This document shows, piece by piece, positions 45,509 through 57,788 of a stretch of 64,000 bases of DNA (position 1 is its first letter; each line of letters starts with the position of its first letter). The notes below the pieces were generated by a model, which saw nothing but the letters and a program-made list of their open reading frames with translations, was not told the DNA's origin and ran no database searches. The translations under genes were made by a program, and so were the position numbers. Origin of the DNA: Naganishia liquefaciens (Eukaryota; Basidiomycota; Tremellomycetes; Filobasidiales; Filobasidiaceae); NCBI GenBank assembly GCA_013423385.1, contig BLZA01000023.1, forward strand, positions 54,182-118,181, in the 5' to 3' direction.

Positions 45509-46891
45509 TCAACTCGTCTGTGCGACCGGCTGTTGCTGGTTCTGATTTTGCTGCGACGACGAGGCCGAGACCTGCCCTTGCAACTGCTGTAACGACTGCA
45601 CGGCTCCTACCCCGCCCCGCGTCTGTCCGGCTCCCCCTTGCTGCTGCTGCTGCTGCTGCTGTTGTTGTGGCTGCTGTGACTGCTGTTGCCCCGGCCCCTG
45701 CGCCGCTCCCTGCCGATTCAACCACTCGGGCCGATCCTCGAGACGATCGTAGTGACACACAAAGTCCTTGGGCGTCTCGGCTTTTTCGTACCTATTCGGG
45801 TCAAAGTAGTAGAAGACGCCGCGTTCGTAGCCCGGTCCCTGTTCAGTTTGCTCGTTGGGATCGCGCGTGAGCCAGACGGAGAGTTCCTTGTGCCATCTCC
45901 AATTGCGCATGTATCTGCAAACAGCGTCCAATTGCATAGCGTCAGCGGAAGGACCAGGAAGAACGGCGCGCTACTCACAGCTCGGCTGCTACCTCCATCT
46001 GCAACACATCCTGCGGACACGTATAAAAGGCGTAAAACAGCGTCTCGTCCGAGAACTGTCCAATCTTTGTCGAAGCAGCGGGCGTCTGAACATTGTAGCA
46101 TGCCGGAATCTTGTAGTCTTCTTCCACGACCAGGTTCCGTGCCGAGTCTGGCTCTTGCCATGGCGAGGTGAATGTTGGGTATAGTGGGCTACGAAGATGA
46201 GCCAATTGACTCGCTAGACCGAAAATCCCGCCGGGACTCACTTTGGCGCCTGCATATCCAATCCGATTCCCATCAAATCATCACCCAACTGCAGCCCAAG
46301 CTGATCATCCTTGCCGCCACTCTTGATCAACGTCAACAGTGCTTCCAGTCCCCACTTGTCCACCGGACTCGAGACGATCTGATGCACCGGTTTCAGCAGT
46401 GGGATCCCCGGCGGCGTCGGTCCGGGATTACTCGTCGTTGTCGTTGTCGTCGTCGTCGTCGTCGCGGTCCCTGTCGTCCCTGTTGCCGCTACTCCCGTCG
46501 TTGCAGCTGGCGGCGGCGGCGGCACCGTTTGCGAATGTAACGCATTCCCTGACACTCCCGGCGGCGGCGGCGGTATCGTCCCCGTCCCCATCGTCATGCC
46601 CTCCTGCTGCTGCCCCGTTCTCGACCCATTCACCGTCCGTATCGTCCCCTTGATTCCCACCCCACTGCCACCGCCGCCCATCGTCCGCGCACCACCAACA
46701 GCTCCCACGCCAGCGCCAATCACACCGCCGCCTTGGCCGCCCAGGGCCGGGAAATCCGCATCCGTGTCCCCGCCGCGCGGGGTACCGTTTGGTTGCTGTG
46801 CGTCGTGGGAATCAAGGCCTGGTGGTGGAGGTGGGGGTTGTAGAGGATTCGTTAGATTCGGGGGGGCGATGGCGCCGACTCCTCTGTCGGT

Positions 46892-46927
<36 letters not shown>

Positions 46928-47329
46928 ATGCTGCTGGGGCTGTGCGTAGAATGCCTGATGTGGTGGTTGCTGATGCGGGCTCATGAGTGCTGGAAAGTCG
47001 GATGTATCTGAGGAAGGATGCGGTTCAGCGTCTGCGGAGTTGTTGCAGGATGTGGTGGTTGCAAGGCAGGGTGCCAAGTCGTCCAGTTTCGACCTGAACC
47101 GTGTCGTTGATTGCCATCTTCGCCATCTCGTCGACGACTATCATTGGTATTCTTCCCCTGCCCTCCTCTCTCCTCGCCAACCGCACCTCTCCACTGTCAT
47201 TCATCCTCACGCCATCTCGTCACGCGTCACTCGCCCGACACCGCATCTCTAAAACTCACCATTCCGCCTCGCTCCACCGCCCACTGCGGCTCCATATCCA
47301 ACAGCACTACTACTCGTGGCAGGTCTCAT
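45509..47329 (-). CDS. NOT2: CCR4-NOT complex subunit 2 (Not2/Cdc36)
   Basis: Not2 pairs with a Not3/Not5 subunit in the NOT module of the CCR4-NOT mRNA deadenylase complex. The N-terminal part is low-complexity (long Gln runs; Gly, Pro and Thr-rich) with a short SDFPALMSP motif. Then comes the conserved DKWGLEALLTLIKSGGKDDQ and LGLQLGDDLMGIGLDM region. Next is the NOT box: FTSPWQEPDS, VEEDYKIPACYNVQ, IGQFSDETLFYAFYTCPQDV, YMRNWRWHKELSVWLTRD, ERGVFYYFDPNRYEK and HYDRLEDRPEWL. A second Gln-rich tail follows to TAG at 45509. Extra poly-Gln after the NOT box is unusual. The 5' end is uncertain: the ATG at 47329 (MRPATSSSAVGYGA, followed by gtgagttt) fits a first exon, but I could not join it in phase to the SDFPAL exon. 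Confidence 0.88.
46898..46931. repeat. CAG/CTG trinucleotide repeat inside NOT2
   Basis: An almost perfect run of CTG on the plus strand (CAG in the gene) encodes a poly-Gln tract in the N-terminal half of Not2. A second, shorter run lies near 45643-45690 in the C-terminal tail. Confidence 0.85.
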
Positions 47330-47578
47330 CGTGGTGGCTCGAATGGTAGGATAGGGTGACCGTACCGTGTGTCGCTGTGCCCGTGGCTATCGCCATCCCT
47401 ATTCCGTGTTCACCAAGAGGGGGTGGGTGTTCTGTGAGCACTAACGCGCGCCTTTCTCACGCTGGGCGATCGAGCGCACCAAGGGGGAGGGAGGCGGTCA
47501 GGGTGAAGGTGAGGGTGAGTCAACTGGACAATCTACATGGCATGCCATCCTGGCCATGCTCTTTCACCAGCAATCAAC

Positions 47579-48213
47579 ATGGTACGCACGCTCTCTTCTC
47601 ACCCCCCCCAATGCTTTCCCTCTGACCCACTCCCCAGTCGGAACTCCGTTACACAGCAAACACCCAGCTCGAACAGCGTACGTACCTCGTCTCCATCTTC
47701 AGAAATCGCGACAAGCTGATCCTCCACGCAGTCCACGCTCGGTATACCGGTACCGGACACGCCGACACGAACAAGTGGGAATGGGCAACGCATCAGGGAC
47801 GGGACACGTATGCGTATGTCTCCATACGGCCAAAGAAGGGCGAGCGAAGCAGTGACTGATTATTCCTTGCTTTCACTCGATGGCTCTTTGGTCATGCCGT
47901 TGTCACTGTTCCAACGCATCTCTCTGTGGCTCGCACCTTTCCACTGACAGCTCAATCGTAGGCCACCCACAACTCCTGTCGTACCTTGCCCTTGCAGACA
48001 ACGAATGCACCGCGCGAACGAGGTTTGAAATGACAGAGGTACGTCTTCGACTCTTCCTTGGCTGTCGGTGAGACGAAGCTGATCAGTTATCGGGAATGCA
48101 GCGAATGATTCAGCCCTGCGGGTACGCTATGTGGTTTGATCCGCCACCTGTATCACTGCTCATCCTTGCTTTTTTTTTTCAGACCACCACCAAAGCCCGC
48201 AGACGACGAGTAA
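47579..48213 (+). CDS. SF3B5: splicing factor 3B subunit 5 (SF3b10/Ysf3)
   Basis: A tiny core subunit of the SF3b complex of the U2 snRNP, which recognises the intron branch site. The exons join in phase to about 86 residues. M is followed at once by an intron, then SELRYTANTQLEQ, then LHARYTGTGHADTNKWEWA with THQGRDTYA. SIVGHPQLLSYLALADNECT and ARTRFEMTE follow, then RMIQPCG and PPPKPADDE. This matches the family from end to end, including the GTGHADTxKWEW core. Five introns split so small a gene, and the first interrupts the message directly after the ATG. The gene is divergent from NOT2 with about 250 bp between starts. Identification is certain. Confidence 0.95.
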
Positions 48214-48929
48214 ATTCCGGCTCATATCGCAAGTCGAAACGACGTCCGGAAACGCGAACGAATTAATTCCCGACCGGAAAATATCCGAGGTTGCTCGGCA
48301 CAACCTTTAGACAAGACGAGTTGATCGTTGCGATACTGCATCATGCAGTTCCGACGGTACGATCCCTCATCGTACCGCATTCATCATCACAAGATCTCGG
48401 CTGCTCGTTCCCGCCGTCGATCGGCTCAGCTCTGATTCGGCCGCACACCACCAGCATCATCACGTATTCACAAGACATCAGGAGATTGCGGGAAAACTAT
48501 TCCCAGACGTAACGTTGTATGTGTCGAACATGATATCAGTTTCTCGAACCCCCGGACCCTTGTCACGGATAATTCCCAGTAATCATTCTTAGACCTGATG
48601 CCGCTGCGGTAAGCCAGGTCATCCTTTCACGTCTCCACAAATCGCCCCTGCACTTGTCCCTTATACCCACGGGTCGGGTTCGTCTCCATTGCGATTCCTA
48701 CAACGGAAACCTTTCGCCTCCTTTGATGCGGAAAGACAGCCAACGAGAAGTCACAGGTTGAATCCCAGAAATATAAAGTTCGGGAAAGACGTTGGGTCGA
48801 AGCTATTCGTCTCCCCCTCTTTCCCACCATCCCGCTCCGAATTCACTTGTCTCTGCGCATTTCAAGCCCGTCTTGCCTTTTCCCGATTGTCAAATTTCAT
48901 CAGCCTGCATCCCGGTTCTTCCTGCAAGC
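48214..48929. other. spacer, no gene recognised
   Basis: About 715 bp with only short frames. The last 150 bp, pyrimidine-rich with CCCTCTTTCCC at about 48813, are the likely promoter/leader of the next small gene. Confidence 0.45.
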
Positions 48930-49260
48930 ATGTCTGAAGAATCTCAAGTGTAACGCATCTCTTTCATGTGAGGAGAGAATAGCTTGGGGGCTGACCGTTG
49001 CGCCCGTTTACAGCGAACAAGAGTTCATAGAGATCATGCGACAGATCTACGGACTAGGTTCAGAGGGTTCATTCGAGCGCGTATTCGGCTCAGACAACGG
49101 ATGCGGTGGCGACGGTAGAGGAAGTGGAGCGTCATCGATAGCGAACACTTCAAGGGGAGTATCGGAGAAGCAATCTTTATCGGACGATGAGGCGGCGAGT
49201 GTATTGCTGTCGATTTTCACCGACTCAGCGTCTGCTAAAAACTCCGCTACATCCGCTTGA
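48930..49260 (+). CDS. small hypothetical acidic protein (88 aa)
   Basis: Two exons: a 20-nt first exon (MSEESQ plus two bases) and 49014-49260, separated by a 64-nt intron with a CTGAC branch site and a tttacag acceptor. The product reads VEQEFIEIMRQIYGLGSEGS near the start, then a Gly/Ser-rich acidic middle and a helix DDEAASVLLSIFTDS. The phase-perfect intron with a good branch site supports a real gene. No domain recognised and no targeting signal seen. Confidence 0.55.
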
Positions 49261-50195
49261 TTCGTCGCCTTAGCCTCCCATGTGATACGAGGATCCGAGG
49301 GGAAGGGGATGAAGGAGCAGCGTGGTGTAGATGTGCAGTAATCTTGCTTGTCACCGCGTGAAATGACATGCGTCGTATCGTCGCTCAACTCCGAGATTCG
49401 GTATATGAAGTAACAGGGTGTGCTCACTGTCTCTCTGAGCTACGTTGAATACATTGCAACGCATGCACTGTCTTCTGTCCAAAAGGCATGTCACCGTTTT
49501 GCTGTCCATCCAAGCAGATCTGGTCGCCCGCACCTGAACGAGTTTCGCAATCTGTGAAACACGTAACTCCGTCGCGCCCCAAACTTGCAGAAATGTTTTG
49601 CTTTCAAAGAAGAAGAAGTGTGTCAAACCAATTGATGAAGAGCATGTACCACGACTATTGCTGCAGGCTGGGTTGCGCTGCAACCTGGAAAACGCATTGG
49701 AACACCAGCCATGTTTACACTGTAGTTTACGCCCGTCTTCTCATCTGGTAACAAGATGGTGCTGGACAATGGGGCTCGAACGCCGTCATGGGCAAAGCCT
49801 AGATGGGAGCAGCGGAATTGCAGAAATCACCGGCTCCGGAGGTGAAGGATCAAGCAAATAAGGCCGACTGGCCACAGCTCAGGGGAGACATTATTGAATT
49901 GGGCCGAACGCAATCGCGGAGCGAGGTCTCGTCAACTGCTGAGAGGGATCTTGGTGCGCCCGATATGACACCACACACGCTGATCGCGGAAATCTGATCT
50001 CCGACCGGCCGTGGACGAGGGAGGTGCGTCTTGCGGAAATCATCCGTCCGGGGGAGACGATCAGCTGGGCGAGCGAATGTTGCGCAACAACGCATGGGTG
50101 GTGTCTGCTGGTATATAGTTCATCTGGTCATCGACAGGTCGTCAGTAATACCCTTCCAAGTCCCACACACACACACACATACACCATCATCCACC
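49261..50195. other. spacer and phenol hydroxylase promoter
   Basis: Short frames only. A (CA)n run at 50164-50179 lies in the leader just before the phenol hydroxylase ATG, and TATATAG at about 50113 is a TATA candidate 80 bp upstream of it. Confidence 0.5.
50164..50179. repeat. (CA)n short microsatellite
   Basis: About eight CA units in the presumed 5' leader of the phenol hydroxylase gene. Confidence 0.9.
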
Positions 50196-52529
50196 ATGTC
50201 TGCCACTGAAGACCGCGAAGAAGCCAACCGACTCGCTTGTAAGCACACTCTGTATCCACCCAACCCTACAGCTGACCTTGCGTCCAGACGAGCACAACTA
50301 CCCTCCCCACCACGAGACGATCAAAAAGTCGGAATACGATGTCGTCGTGATCGGTGCCGGTCCCGCAGGACTCATGCTTTGTACCGCCCTCGCCCGATTC
50401 GGCGGTCACTCTGTGTTGTGTGTGGATTTCCGGGATGAGCCGACGACGGCTGGAAGAGCCGATGGTATTCAGCCCCGAACGATCGAGGTCCTGAAGTGAG
50501 TGGCCCTTTCTTCACAATTGCATGGCACGTAACTCACTCATCGTGCAGGAACATGGAACCCCTCGGCACGGAATTGTTCAACATGTCGGCTGCCTCTTAC
50601 GAGAGAACTTTCTGGGTTCCGGGAAAGAATGAAAAGGGCGAGGAGACCATCGTTCGAGACAGGCGGGTCCAAAGTTTCCCGGAGACGATGGAGATCGAGG
50701 ATGGATGTGAGTCGACCCCTTCACGTCTGTAATCAAAGCTGACCCGTGTCCAGGCACACTCGGTTTGCAGCAGGGTATGATTGAAGAGGCCTTCTTGCGC
50801 GACATGGAACGCAACGGTCTTCGTGTGACACGTCCATACTCGTTCAAGTCTTACAAGATCGACGAGTCCAAGACATCTGACACTTTGGCACACCCAGTCA
50901 CCGTCGAGCTTGTCAAGGGCACAATCAACCAGGATGGCACACATGAGGGTGAAGTCACTACCGTCCAGACGAAATACCTCATTGGCTGCGATGGAGGTCG
51001 AAGTGCCGTCCGAATCTTTGGTGAAAAGCACCACGGCCTCACCATGTCCGGTGATTTGCTCAGCACGCTCTGGGGCGCCGGTGACTTTGTCGTCAAGACC
51101 GACTTCCCGGACATTCGAAAGATCGCCGCCATCCACAGCGCCAACCAGGGCAGTGCCTACGTCTTCCCGCGTGAGAACAATGTCGACAACCAGCCGATGA
51201 TCCGACTCTACACCCAGGTCAATGTCATTAACGGCGAGAAGTCGACCATGCACCCGCAAGAGGCACGATGGAAGGTCACCGCGCAAGACATCATGGACGC
51301 CGACAAGCGAATTTTCCACCCTTACAAGCTCGAGTTTGTCAAAACGGAATGGTGGAGCGCCTACCCGATCGGTCAGCGTTTGATCAGCCGATACGACGTC
51401 GGAAACCGCGTCTTTATGGCCGGAGATGCTTGTCACACACATTCGCCCAAGGCCGGACAGGGCATGAACACGGCCTTGATCGACTCACACAACTTGTCCT
51501 ACAAGCTCAACATGGTTTTGCGTGGTTTAGCTCATCCAGACTTGCTCAAGACGTACAATGACGAACGATGGAAGATTGGCAAGCAGTTGATCGACTTTGA
51601 CGAGGAGTACGCCGCGCTCTTCTCCGGTGAAGTGCCCAAGAGCACGCCCCACGTCGCCAACATGTCAAAGGAGGAGTTCAAGCAGCACTTTATCCAAGTC
51701 CAGCGAAGGTAAGGCAAATATCCAAAAATCTAGCTTGCAGTAGGCTCACACTTTACGCAGGAATGCTGGATTCACTACCGGTGCAGGTGTCAATTACCAC
51801 TCGAGCCCGTTAGTAGTCATGAACGAGGATCTCGGTCAATTCGGTTTGAAGCCGATCGAGGGTCTGAAATTGATCTCGGGTCAGCGTCTGCAGCCTGCTA
51901 CGTAAGTGTCGCGCGAAGACGTGTCACTTTCCCTGCTGACTCTCTTTCTTCAAAGTGTCACGCGGTGCATGAACAGTCAGCCCGTTCGACTTATCCACGA
52001 AGTTCAATTCGACTCGCCTGGAAGTTTCCGAATCTACGTACTCGCCGGTACCGTCGCCGAGAGCAAGTCCCGTCTGGCAGCGTTCTCAAAACACCTCACG
52101 TCGGCCGACAGCTTTGTACACCGACACACCGCCCAATTGCCCAAGAACCGAGAAGTCCTGCACGCTGCCCAGAACACGGGTCTGACAGGATTCGAGGAGA
52201 TCAACCCCTTCTTCACCTTCTTGACCTTGATCAAGGACTCGCGGTACAACTTTGAAATCGAGCACTTCAAGGAATTCCGGGGCGTCAACTCGATGCTGTA
52301 CGCCGACGACCAGGAGGTGTCGGGCGACAAGACTGGTGACCACTTTTCCGAGGCACATATCGGCGGTGCACACAAAAAGTACGGACTGCCAAACGGCGGT
52401 ATCATTGTGTGCAGGCCGGACGGATACGTCGGTATTGTCGTGCCATTCGAGCAGGCTGGCTTCAAAGCTCTCGACAAGTACTTTGAGGGTGCTCTCTTCC
52501 GTCAGGGCTCAACCTCTTCCAAGTTGTAA
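50196..52529 (+). CDS. phenol 2-monooxygenase (FAD-dependent) with C-terminal SKL
   Basis: A flavoprotein hydroxylase converting phenol to catechol with NADPH and oxygen. The start MSATEDREEANRLA joins after a 49-nt intron to YEHNYPPHHETIKKSEYDVV. The FAD domain has VIGAGPAGLM (GxGxxG), RADGIQPRTIEVL, GCDGGRSAVR (the DG motif) and GDACHTHSPKAGQGMN (the GD motif). The C-terminal thioredoxin-like domain typical of phenol hydroxylases follows (RLIHEVQFDSPGSFRIYVLAG; VCRPDGYVGIVVPFEQA). About 670 residues, the usual size. It ends STSSKL, a canonical peroxisomal targeting signal, so the enzyme may act in peroxisomes (inference). About six introns; all flavin motifs intact. Related aromatic hydroxylases are possible, but overall likeness to the yeast phenol hydroxylase is strong. 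Confidence 0.92.
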
Positions 52530-52619
52530 TGCAAAATATGATCCCTTGTACAACGGTTTTTTGGTTTGTAGATGACTGTATTTATACATGTATGAAAATA
52601 GAAAAGACTTGCGCACATA

Positions 52620-55600
52620 CTAGATTCTGCCAACCAGCCAAGATGGCTTGTCGAGAGCGCTCGAGATGGACTCAGTGCCTTGGCGTGGCTCCAGCAAAAC
52701 TGTTCATGAGGAATAAGCCCCTCCTTTGGCATACGTTGCGGAGCGCACTACAAACTTACGACTTCTGCGATACAGCGCGTCAATGGAGGTACTGCCTTTT
52801 TCGGTCAGCACGTTCGAAAGCCAGACTTGCATATCGTTGACCAAAACCAGGTTGTACGGCTGAGCAAGCGGATCAGCCTCGTTGCGAGAATCCTATTTCG
52901 ACACCTTACCGTTTGATATTTCTGAAAATCTACTGCGATCTTGCCGAGCTTGGTATACTTGTCGAAGTTGATCAGCTTGAGCGAAGAGTCTCGTGGAGAC
53001 GGCTTGTATTTTGGATTCCCTTCATTGGTAAAGGTGATACTGCAGGGGCATTAGCAGATGTTGGAAAGGCCAGGTTGCAACTTACTCTGTGAGAACAAGT
53101 CCCAGGAAGGGTAGCGCCGGTGGTTGCACAGCTCTAAGCTTGCTTCGGTAATTGCTGTGATTCTGTAAGAAACCACTATCAGCCCAATCGCAAGATGAGG
53201 TTGACGACACTTACTTTGGTATGCTCGATGATATGGCGCAGCTTCTCCATCAGTTGTTTGTACTTGGTCGGCAAGCCCTGACCGCAGATTGGTCAGACAG
53301 AGTCAGAGTCGCTCGCGAAACACTCACCTCCCATGTCCGCCTGAGCCGAGTGACAGTACTGCCGTTCAAGCCTGCCAACACCGAGAACAATGTCGAGAAA
53401 TTTTGCAGATCAAGGCAACGCTGCATGGTGTCAGTATCGGTCTGCCATTCTGACCACCATACTCACATCGGCGACCTTGATGAAGTACTTCAACAGCATT
53501 GTCCGCTTCTTCAGGTCCTGTTCGCCCAGTATACTGTCCGCGACCCATCCCGTGATCTGGTTCGATAACGTGCTGGCGGCCGTCAAGCTGTCCGACTTTT
53601 TCTGCCCCACGACCAATAATTGGTCGGGCTTGATGTCGGCAAATAGCTTGGATTCCAGCAATGTCAGCTGCCTAGCCAATTCCAGGGCATTGAAATCCGT
53701 CACGTGAATGTTCTTTGCGCCCTTTTTGAGCGTGTTAGTCACGCGTTTGTCGACGAGCGGAAGTGGCGGGGTAGGCGGCAGCGCATCCATGTTGATGGGA
53801 ATCATAGGGGAGAATGATCCCTGACTGAAGCGGCTAAGGCTACTTGCCCGGCTGAAGCGTCGAGCACTCGGCGATTGATACTTGTCCCTCTCGGACCCAT
53901 ATCCTTTGACCATCTCCATCAGTCTCGACACCTCCCCCGGGAAAGCCCGCCCCAGGCGTTCCTCTAGGAATAGCTGCAAAGCCGGGAGGACTGGATTATC
54001 CGTATTGACCTTCCAATGTGACTCGAGCCACATGCGTATGACATTTAGGACACGGAGTCGGATTTGATCCCCCTTGTGCGTATTCCAGAGGGAGATATTC
54101 GCGGACGTCATCTCCATCCTTGCTGGTGGTGGGGTATCAAAACGCAACTCGAGAGCTTCCAGAAAGTCCCCGGGAGACGAGAACAGCCGGAATGTAGCGA
54201 AGAACGTCTCCAAAAAGTCGGGATTCACCATGGCGTTGTGCGGTGTCAATTTTTCCACGAGCACCGCCAAAGTCGCTGCAGACACCGTACCGTCGTGGTG
54301 GTACACCACCTCTTTTGGTTGATGGTCCGGACCAGCGAGCCAAATCGACATGTCTGCTCCAACAATCTGACCATATTCATCCGCTTGAGGGACGGGAGCG
54401 AGCGCTGCTCTCTCCCTCTTGATCGTTCCAGCGGAAACATAGCTGTCTAGGGATCCAGTCTGCGCATGGAATGTTGCCGTGGATCTCGCCTTGGGTGTGG
54501 CAAAACGCTCCGTGGTATGAGAGGAAACGCTTTCATTTTCGGTGCCTTGTCTGCTGATTCCAGGTCGAGGGGTCCTTGAGAAGGATGATTCGCTTGATAA
54601 AAGACGGGTATCCACTGATCGAGAAGGCGAATGACGCGGAGGTATGCGCGGCGTCGATGTCGGTGATGCCAAGCTGTTAGAACGCTGGACCCAAGCGGAT
54701 TGTGAACCCTCTTGGCTTGTTTGAGCCAGATGGTCATCCCTTGCCGGAAACAGCGAAGTGATATCGGAAGAGTTCAACGACGGACGTCGCTAAAGCCAAA
54801 TTTAGGACTCGACCGAAAGATTCCGTACAAAACGCTCACCTTTTGCCGCGATACCATTTGACCGGCATGCAAAGTATAATCATCTTCATCCAAAGTATTG
54901 ATCAATTCCTCCTCATCCTCGTCATCAGTCGTTTCCCATCCGAATTTCGTCCTTTCATGGGCACTCGCCGAACTGCTGCTCCTACCGTGCTTCCATTGCC
55001 TGATGGTATCCCGAGACATCGTTGAATCCGAGTGGCTGACATCTTTCGCATGACCACTGTGACCCGCAGAGTCGCCGTACCAATCACCTGTCGCCGTCGC
55101 GCATACTTTGCAGAGCCGACAGCACTCTCGCACTACTCTGAGTGCCGTCGAAATCGCCAGCAGCAAAGCCTGCTTGTTCGCTTCGTCTGCCGACGTCGCT
55201 GTCTCCCTATGCGGCGCCGAGGCGACGACTTCCGCGGCCTCGACTAGTGATCCCGTTGTCTCGTACAATACGTTCCGCTCCTTGTCCATAGCCATGATCT
55301 GCTCATGGCGACGCGGATCTGCAGATGCAAAGTTGGCTACGAGGGGAGAGGTTGCCTCCATGGTCTGCCGCATGATGCCTTCCATCATGGTCAACAAGTC
55401 TCTGACACGATCGATTGCTTCGCGTGTGAGATCGATAATGTGTGCATGTGAACTTGGGTGCGAGGCCGCGGTGTGTCCCTGGACATGGCCGATCAAAGCA
55501 GCCATTGTGGAGCTGAATGCATCTTGGGTAGCATGAACGGCTGCTGCGACATTGATTCGTCCATTCGGATGCGTCGGCACACCAGTCGTTCCAGAGGGCG

Positions 55601-57204
55601 TGATAATGGCCGATGTATATCCCGTCGAACTTGACCAAGATCGAGCAGACGTTATTGACGAAACCGACGACATGGAATTGCGATGTTCGCGCGTCAATTC
55701 AGAGTAATGTTCGCTAAGTACTGAGCTGGTCGACGGCGTTCTTGCCATCTCTGTCGCCGAATCGTGCACGATGGGATATTTCCAAGCCAGCTCTCTCGAT
55801 CTCCTATCGGATGCGCGAGCCATCGAGGCCGAGAGCGGAGCGCCGAGGCTTCCCAAGAGCTGTCCGGCAGCGGGATTTGAAACATCACCGCGACCATCGC
55901 CGGAGCCCGTTCTTTCCATCGAAGAAGCCTTGCGGTGCCGCCTCGATACATCGTATCCCTCCTGCCTGGTCGAGCGATCTAGTTGTTCGAGTTGCGGTTG
56001 CACTGATGCTGAATCGATCTGTTCCTCGAGCGAAAGCCCTCTTCGTCTCTCCGCTGTAGCACTCCTCGTTTCTTCCGCCGTTCCTGTTCCTGATCCCGCA
56101 ACGGACCTCTCCTTTGGCTGCGGCAACGGGATGCCACATCCCACAAGCGTTTCAATAAAATTCTGCACATCGGCAAAAACCACATGCCCTGCGTCCAAGA
56201 TCGCCATCAATTCATATTCACTCGGCCCGCCATGAGCCACTCCAACGGCTTCCTGTTCGCCCAGCTCATCGGCACCGATGAGTCCTGCCTGATACTCGGC
56301 CTCTTGCACCGAATTCGCCGTCGTTCGTGCCAAGGCCACGAGCTTTGCCAGGTCTGCCATGATCGCCTTGCGCATCTTGCCGAGCATTGGGAATTCCATG
56401 AGCAAGGGAGACTCGCGTTGTAGGCAATTGGTCACATTGAGGAGGGACCTGATGGCGGAGATGACGCAGGCGATCGAGGGTTGAATGTGGGCGTATTTGT
56501 GTGCCGCAATGGCACTTTTGACCAAAGCTAGGGCTTGGATGATGGGGGACATGGTTTCGCGAATGCGGATCTGATGTTGGTCTTGAGAAATGCGGAGTGA
56601 TGAGTGTGGCATTTCAGAAAGGGAATGGCCGATGCTGGACATTGAGAGCCTGTTTCTTTCTGCATCACCGGAATCTCTTGCGGAGCGAGAGTATATCGAC
56701 GTTCCCGCATGATGGCTTGAGGACGCGTACGAGGATGACGATTGTGATGTTGCGGATTGATACGAGCTCCGATCTGTCGTCGTTGATGAATTGCGTTTCA
56801 CCCTAGTTTCGTCATGCTCGTCCTATCGACGTCTTCAGCATCAGCTCGACAGGCCCTAACACCTTGCTTACCGTCTCAGTCGGCGACATCCCTCCATCAA
56901 ACTCCTTGACAAAATTACTCGGAAACCATCCCCGCTTGACCGCAACCGAATCCCCAATCAACAACTCTCCATCCCACCATCCACTCGCATCCTTCGAATG
57001 CACCCTGATCCGGTCCCCGGCTTCAAACGCAAGACAGAGATAACCCTTGGTGCTCGTTGCTGCAGGCGTAAAGTCGTAAAGAGCGACGACCAGTTCCTCA
57101 GGCTGGGCATCGAACATGGGCGGAAGGAGGGCTGTGAACGACGGAGACGCGCCGTGAAAAGGTGATCCTCGCGCGGACGCGGAGGAAGTCCGCTGATGCG
57201 CCAT
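52620..57204 (-). CDS. CDC25: Cdc25-type Ras guanine-nucleotide exchange factor (SH3-RasGEF)
   Basis: Activates Ras by exchanging GDP for GTP, upstream of adenylyl cyclase in many fungi. An N-terminal SH3 domain (ELVVALYDFTP; GYLCLAFEAGDRIRV; SGWWDGELL; RGWFPSNFVKEF) is followed by a 49-nt intron and a 670-codon exon of Ser-rich and helical sequence. The RasGEF_N domain then reads VSAATLAVLVEKLTPHN and FLETFFATFRLFSSPGDFL. The catalytic part has LKKRTMLLKYFIKVADV, NFSTLFSVLAGLNGSTVTRL, PALPFLGLVLTEITFTNEGN and LVNDMQVWLSNVL, ending RSLLLEPRQGTESI and TAG at 52620. This is the full Cdc25/Ste6 layout at about 1,400 residues. The start MAHQRTSSASARG (57204) is conservative: an upstream exon from 57325 (MSQMSQTGGRLES) could splice in phase to the RTSSASARG codons. 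Confidence 0.9.
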
Positions 57205-57788
57205 GGGAGAGGATGGCCGCGACCGCCAACGAAATGGCCGAAGAGGTGTACGGTGGGCTATTCGACTGGTATACGTTCGTCGGTGTGCTCTCAAGTCGAC
57301 CGCCCGTCTGGCTCATCTGAGACATCCCAGCCGGCGGTGAATGTCGCGTCCCGACTAGCGCGAATAAAGGAATGGTATGCGACCGAGAACGCGTCCTCGA
57401 GGAATCTGCCAGCACAAAATAGCGGCGGACTTGCTCTTGGGACTCGTTGACCAGACACGACCAGCCTTCGCTATAGATGCGCAGCGATGTGGATCACCTG
57501 TTCTCCGATAGGTGCTCCTGGAAGCCTGATAGATTGATCATTCTCAAGAGAATCTAGCGCCAAGATTCTCAGGTTCTCAAAGGATGCACGTAGTCAGGAT
57601 TTCTTCTGTCTTCTTCCCCCAGACCCCTCATGGCCGCTTTCCGACCATTGCTATATAGTTCCCCTGGGTTTAGGCCGGCCCTCGAAACCGGCTCTTCAAG
57701 TTTTTTAGTAGATCCTTGCGTCTAGGCGACGATCGCCCATTAACCTCATCTATCTCGTGACGTTCACCAAAGTCGATTGCACTGTAGA
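57205..57788. promoter_or_regulatory. divergent promoter between CDC25 and the next gene
   Basis: 584 bp between opposed starts. CTATATAG at about 57651-57658 is a TATA candidate for the plus-strand gene. An additional CDC25 first exon may lie at 57275-57325. Confidence 0.5.

Noticed and set aside
49755-49800. Possible minus-strand tRNA (GCTCGAAC resembles an inverted T arm)
   Set aside because: T stem pairs poorly and no acceptor, D or anticodon arm can be folded around it.
50597-51442. 281-codon minus-strand frame
   Set aside because: Antisense shadow of the phenol hydroxylase exon, whose motifs are unmistakable on the plus strand.
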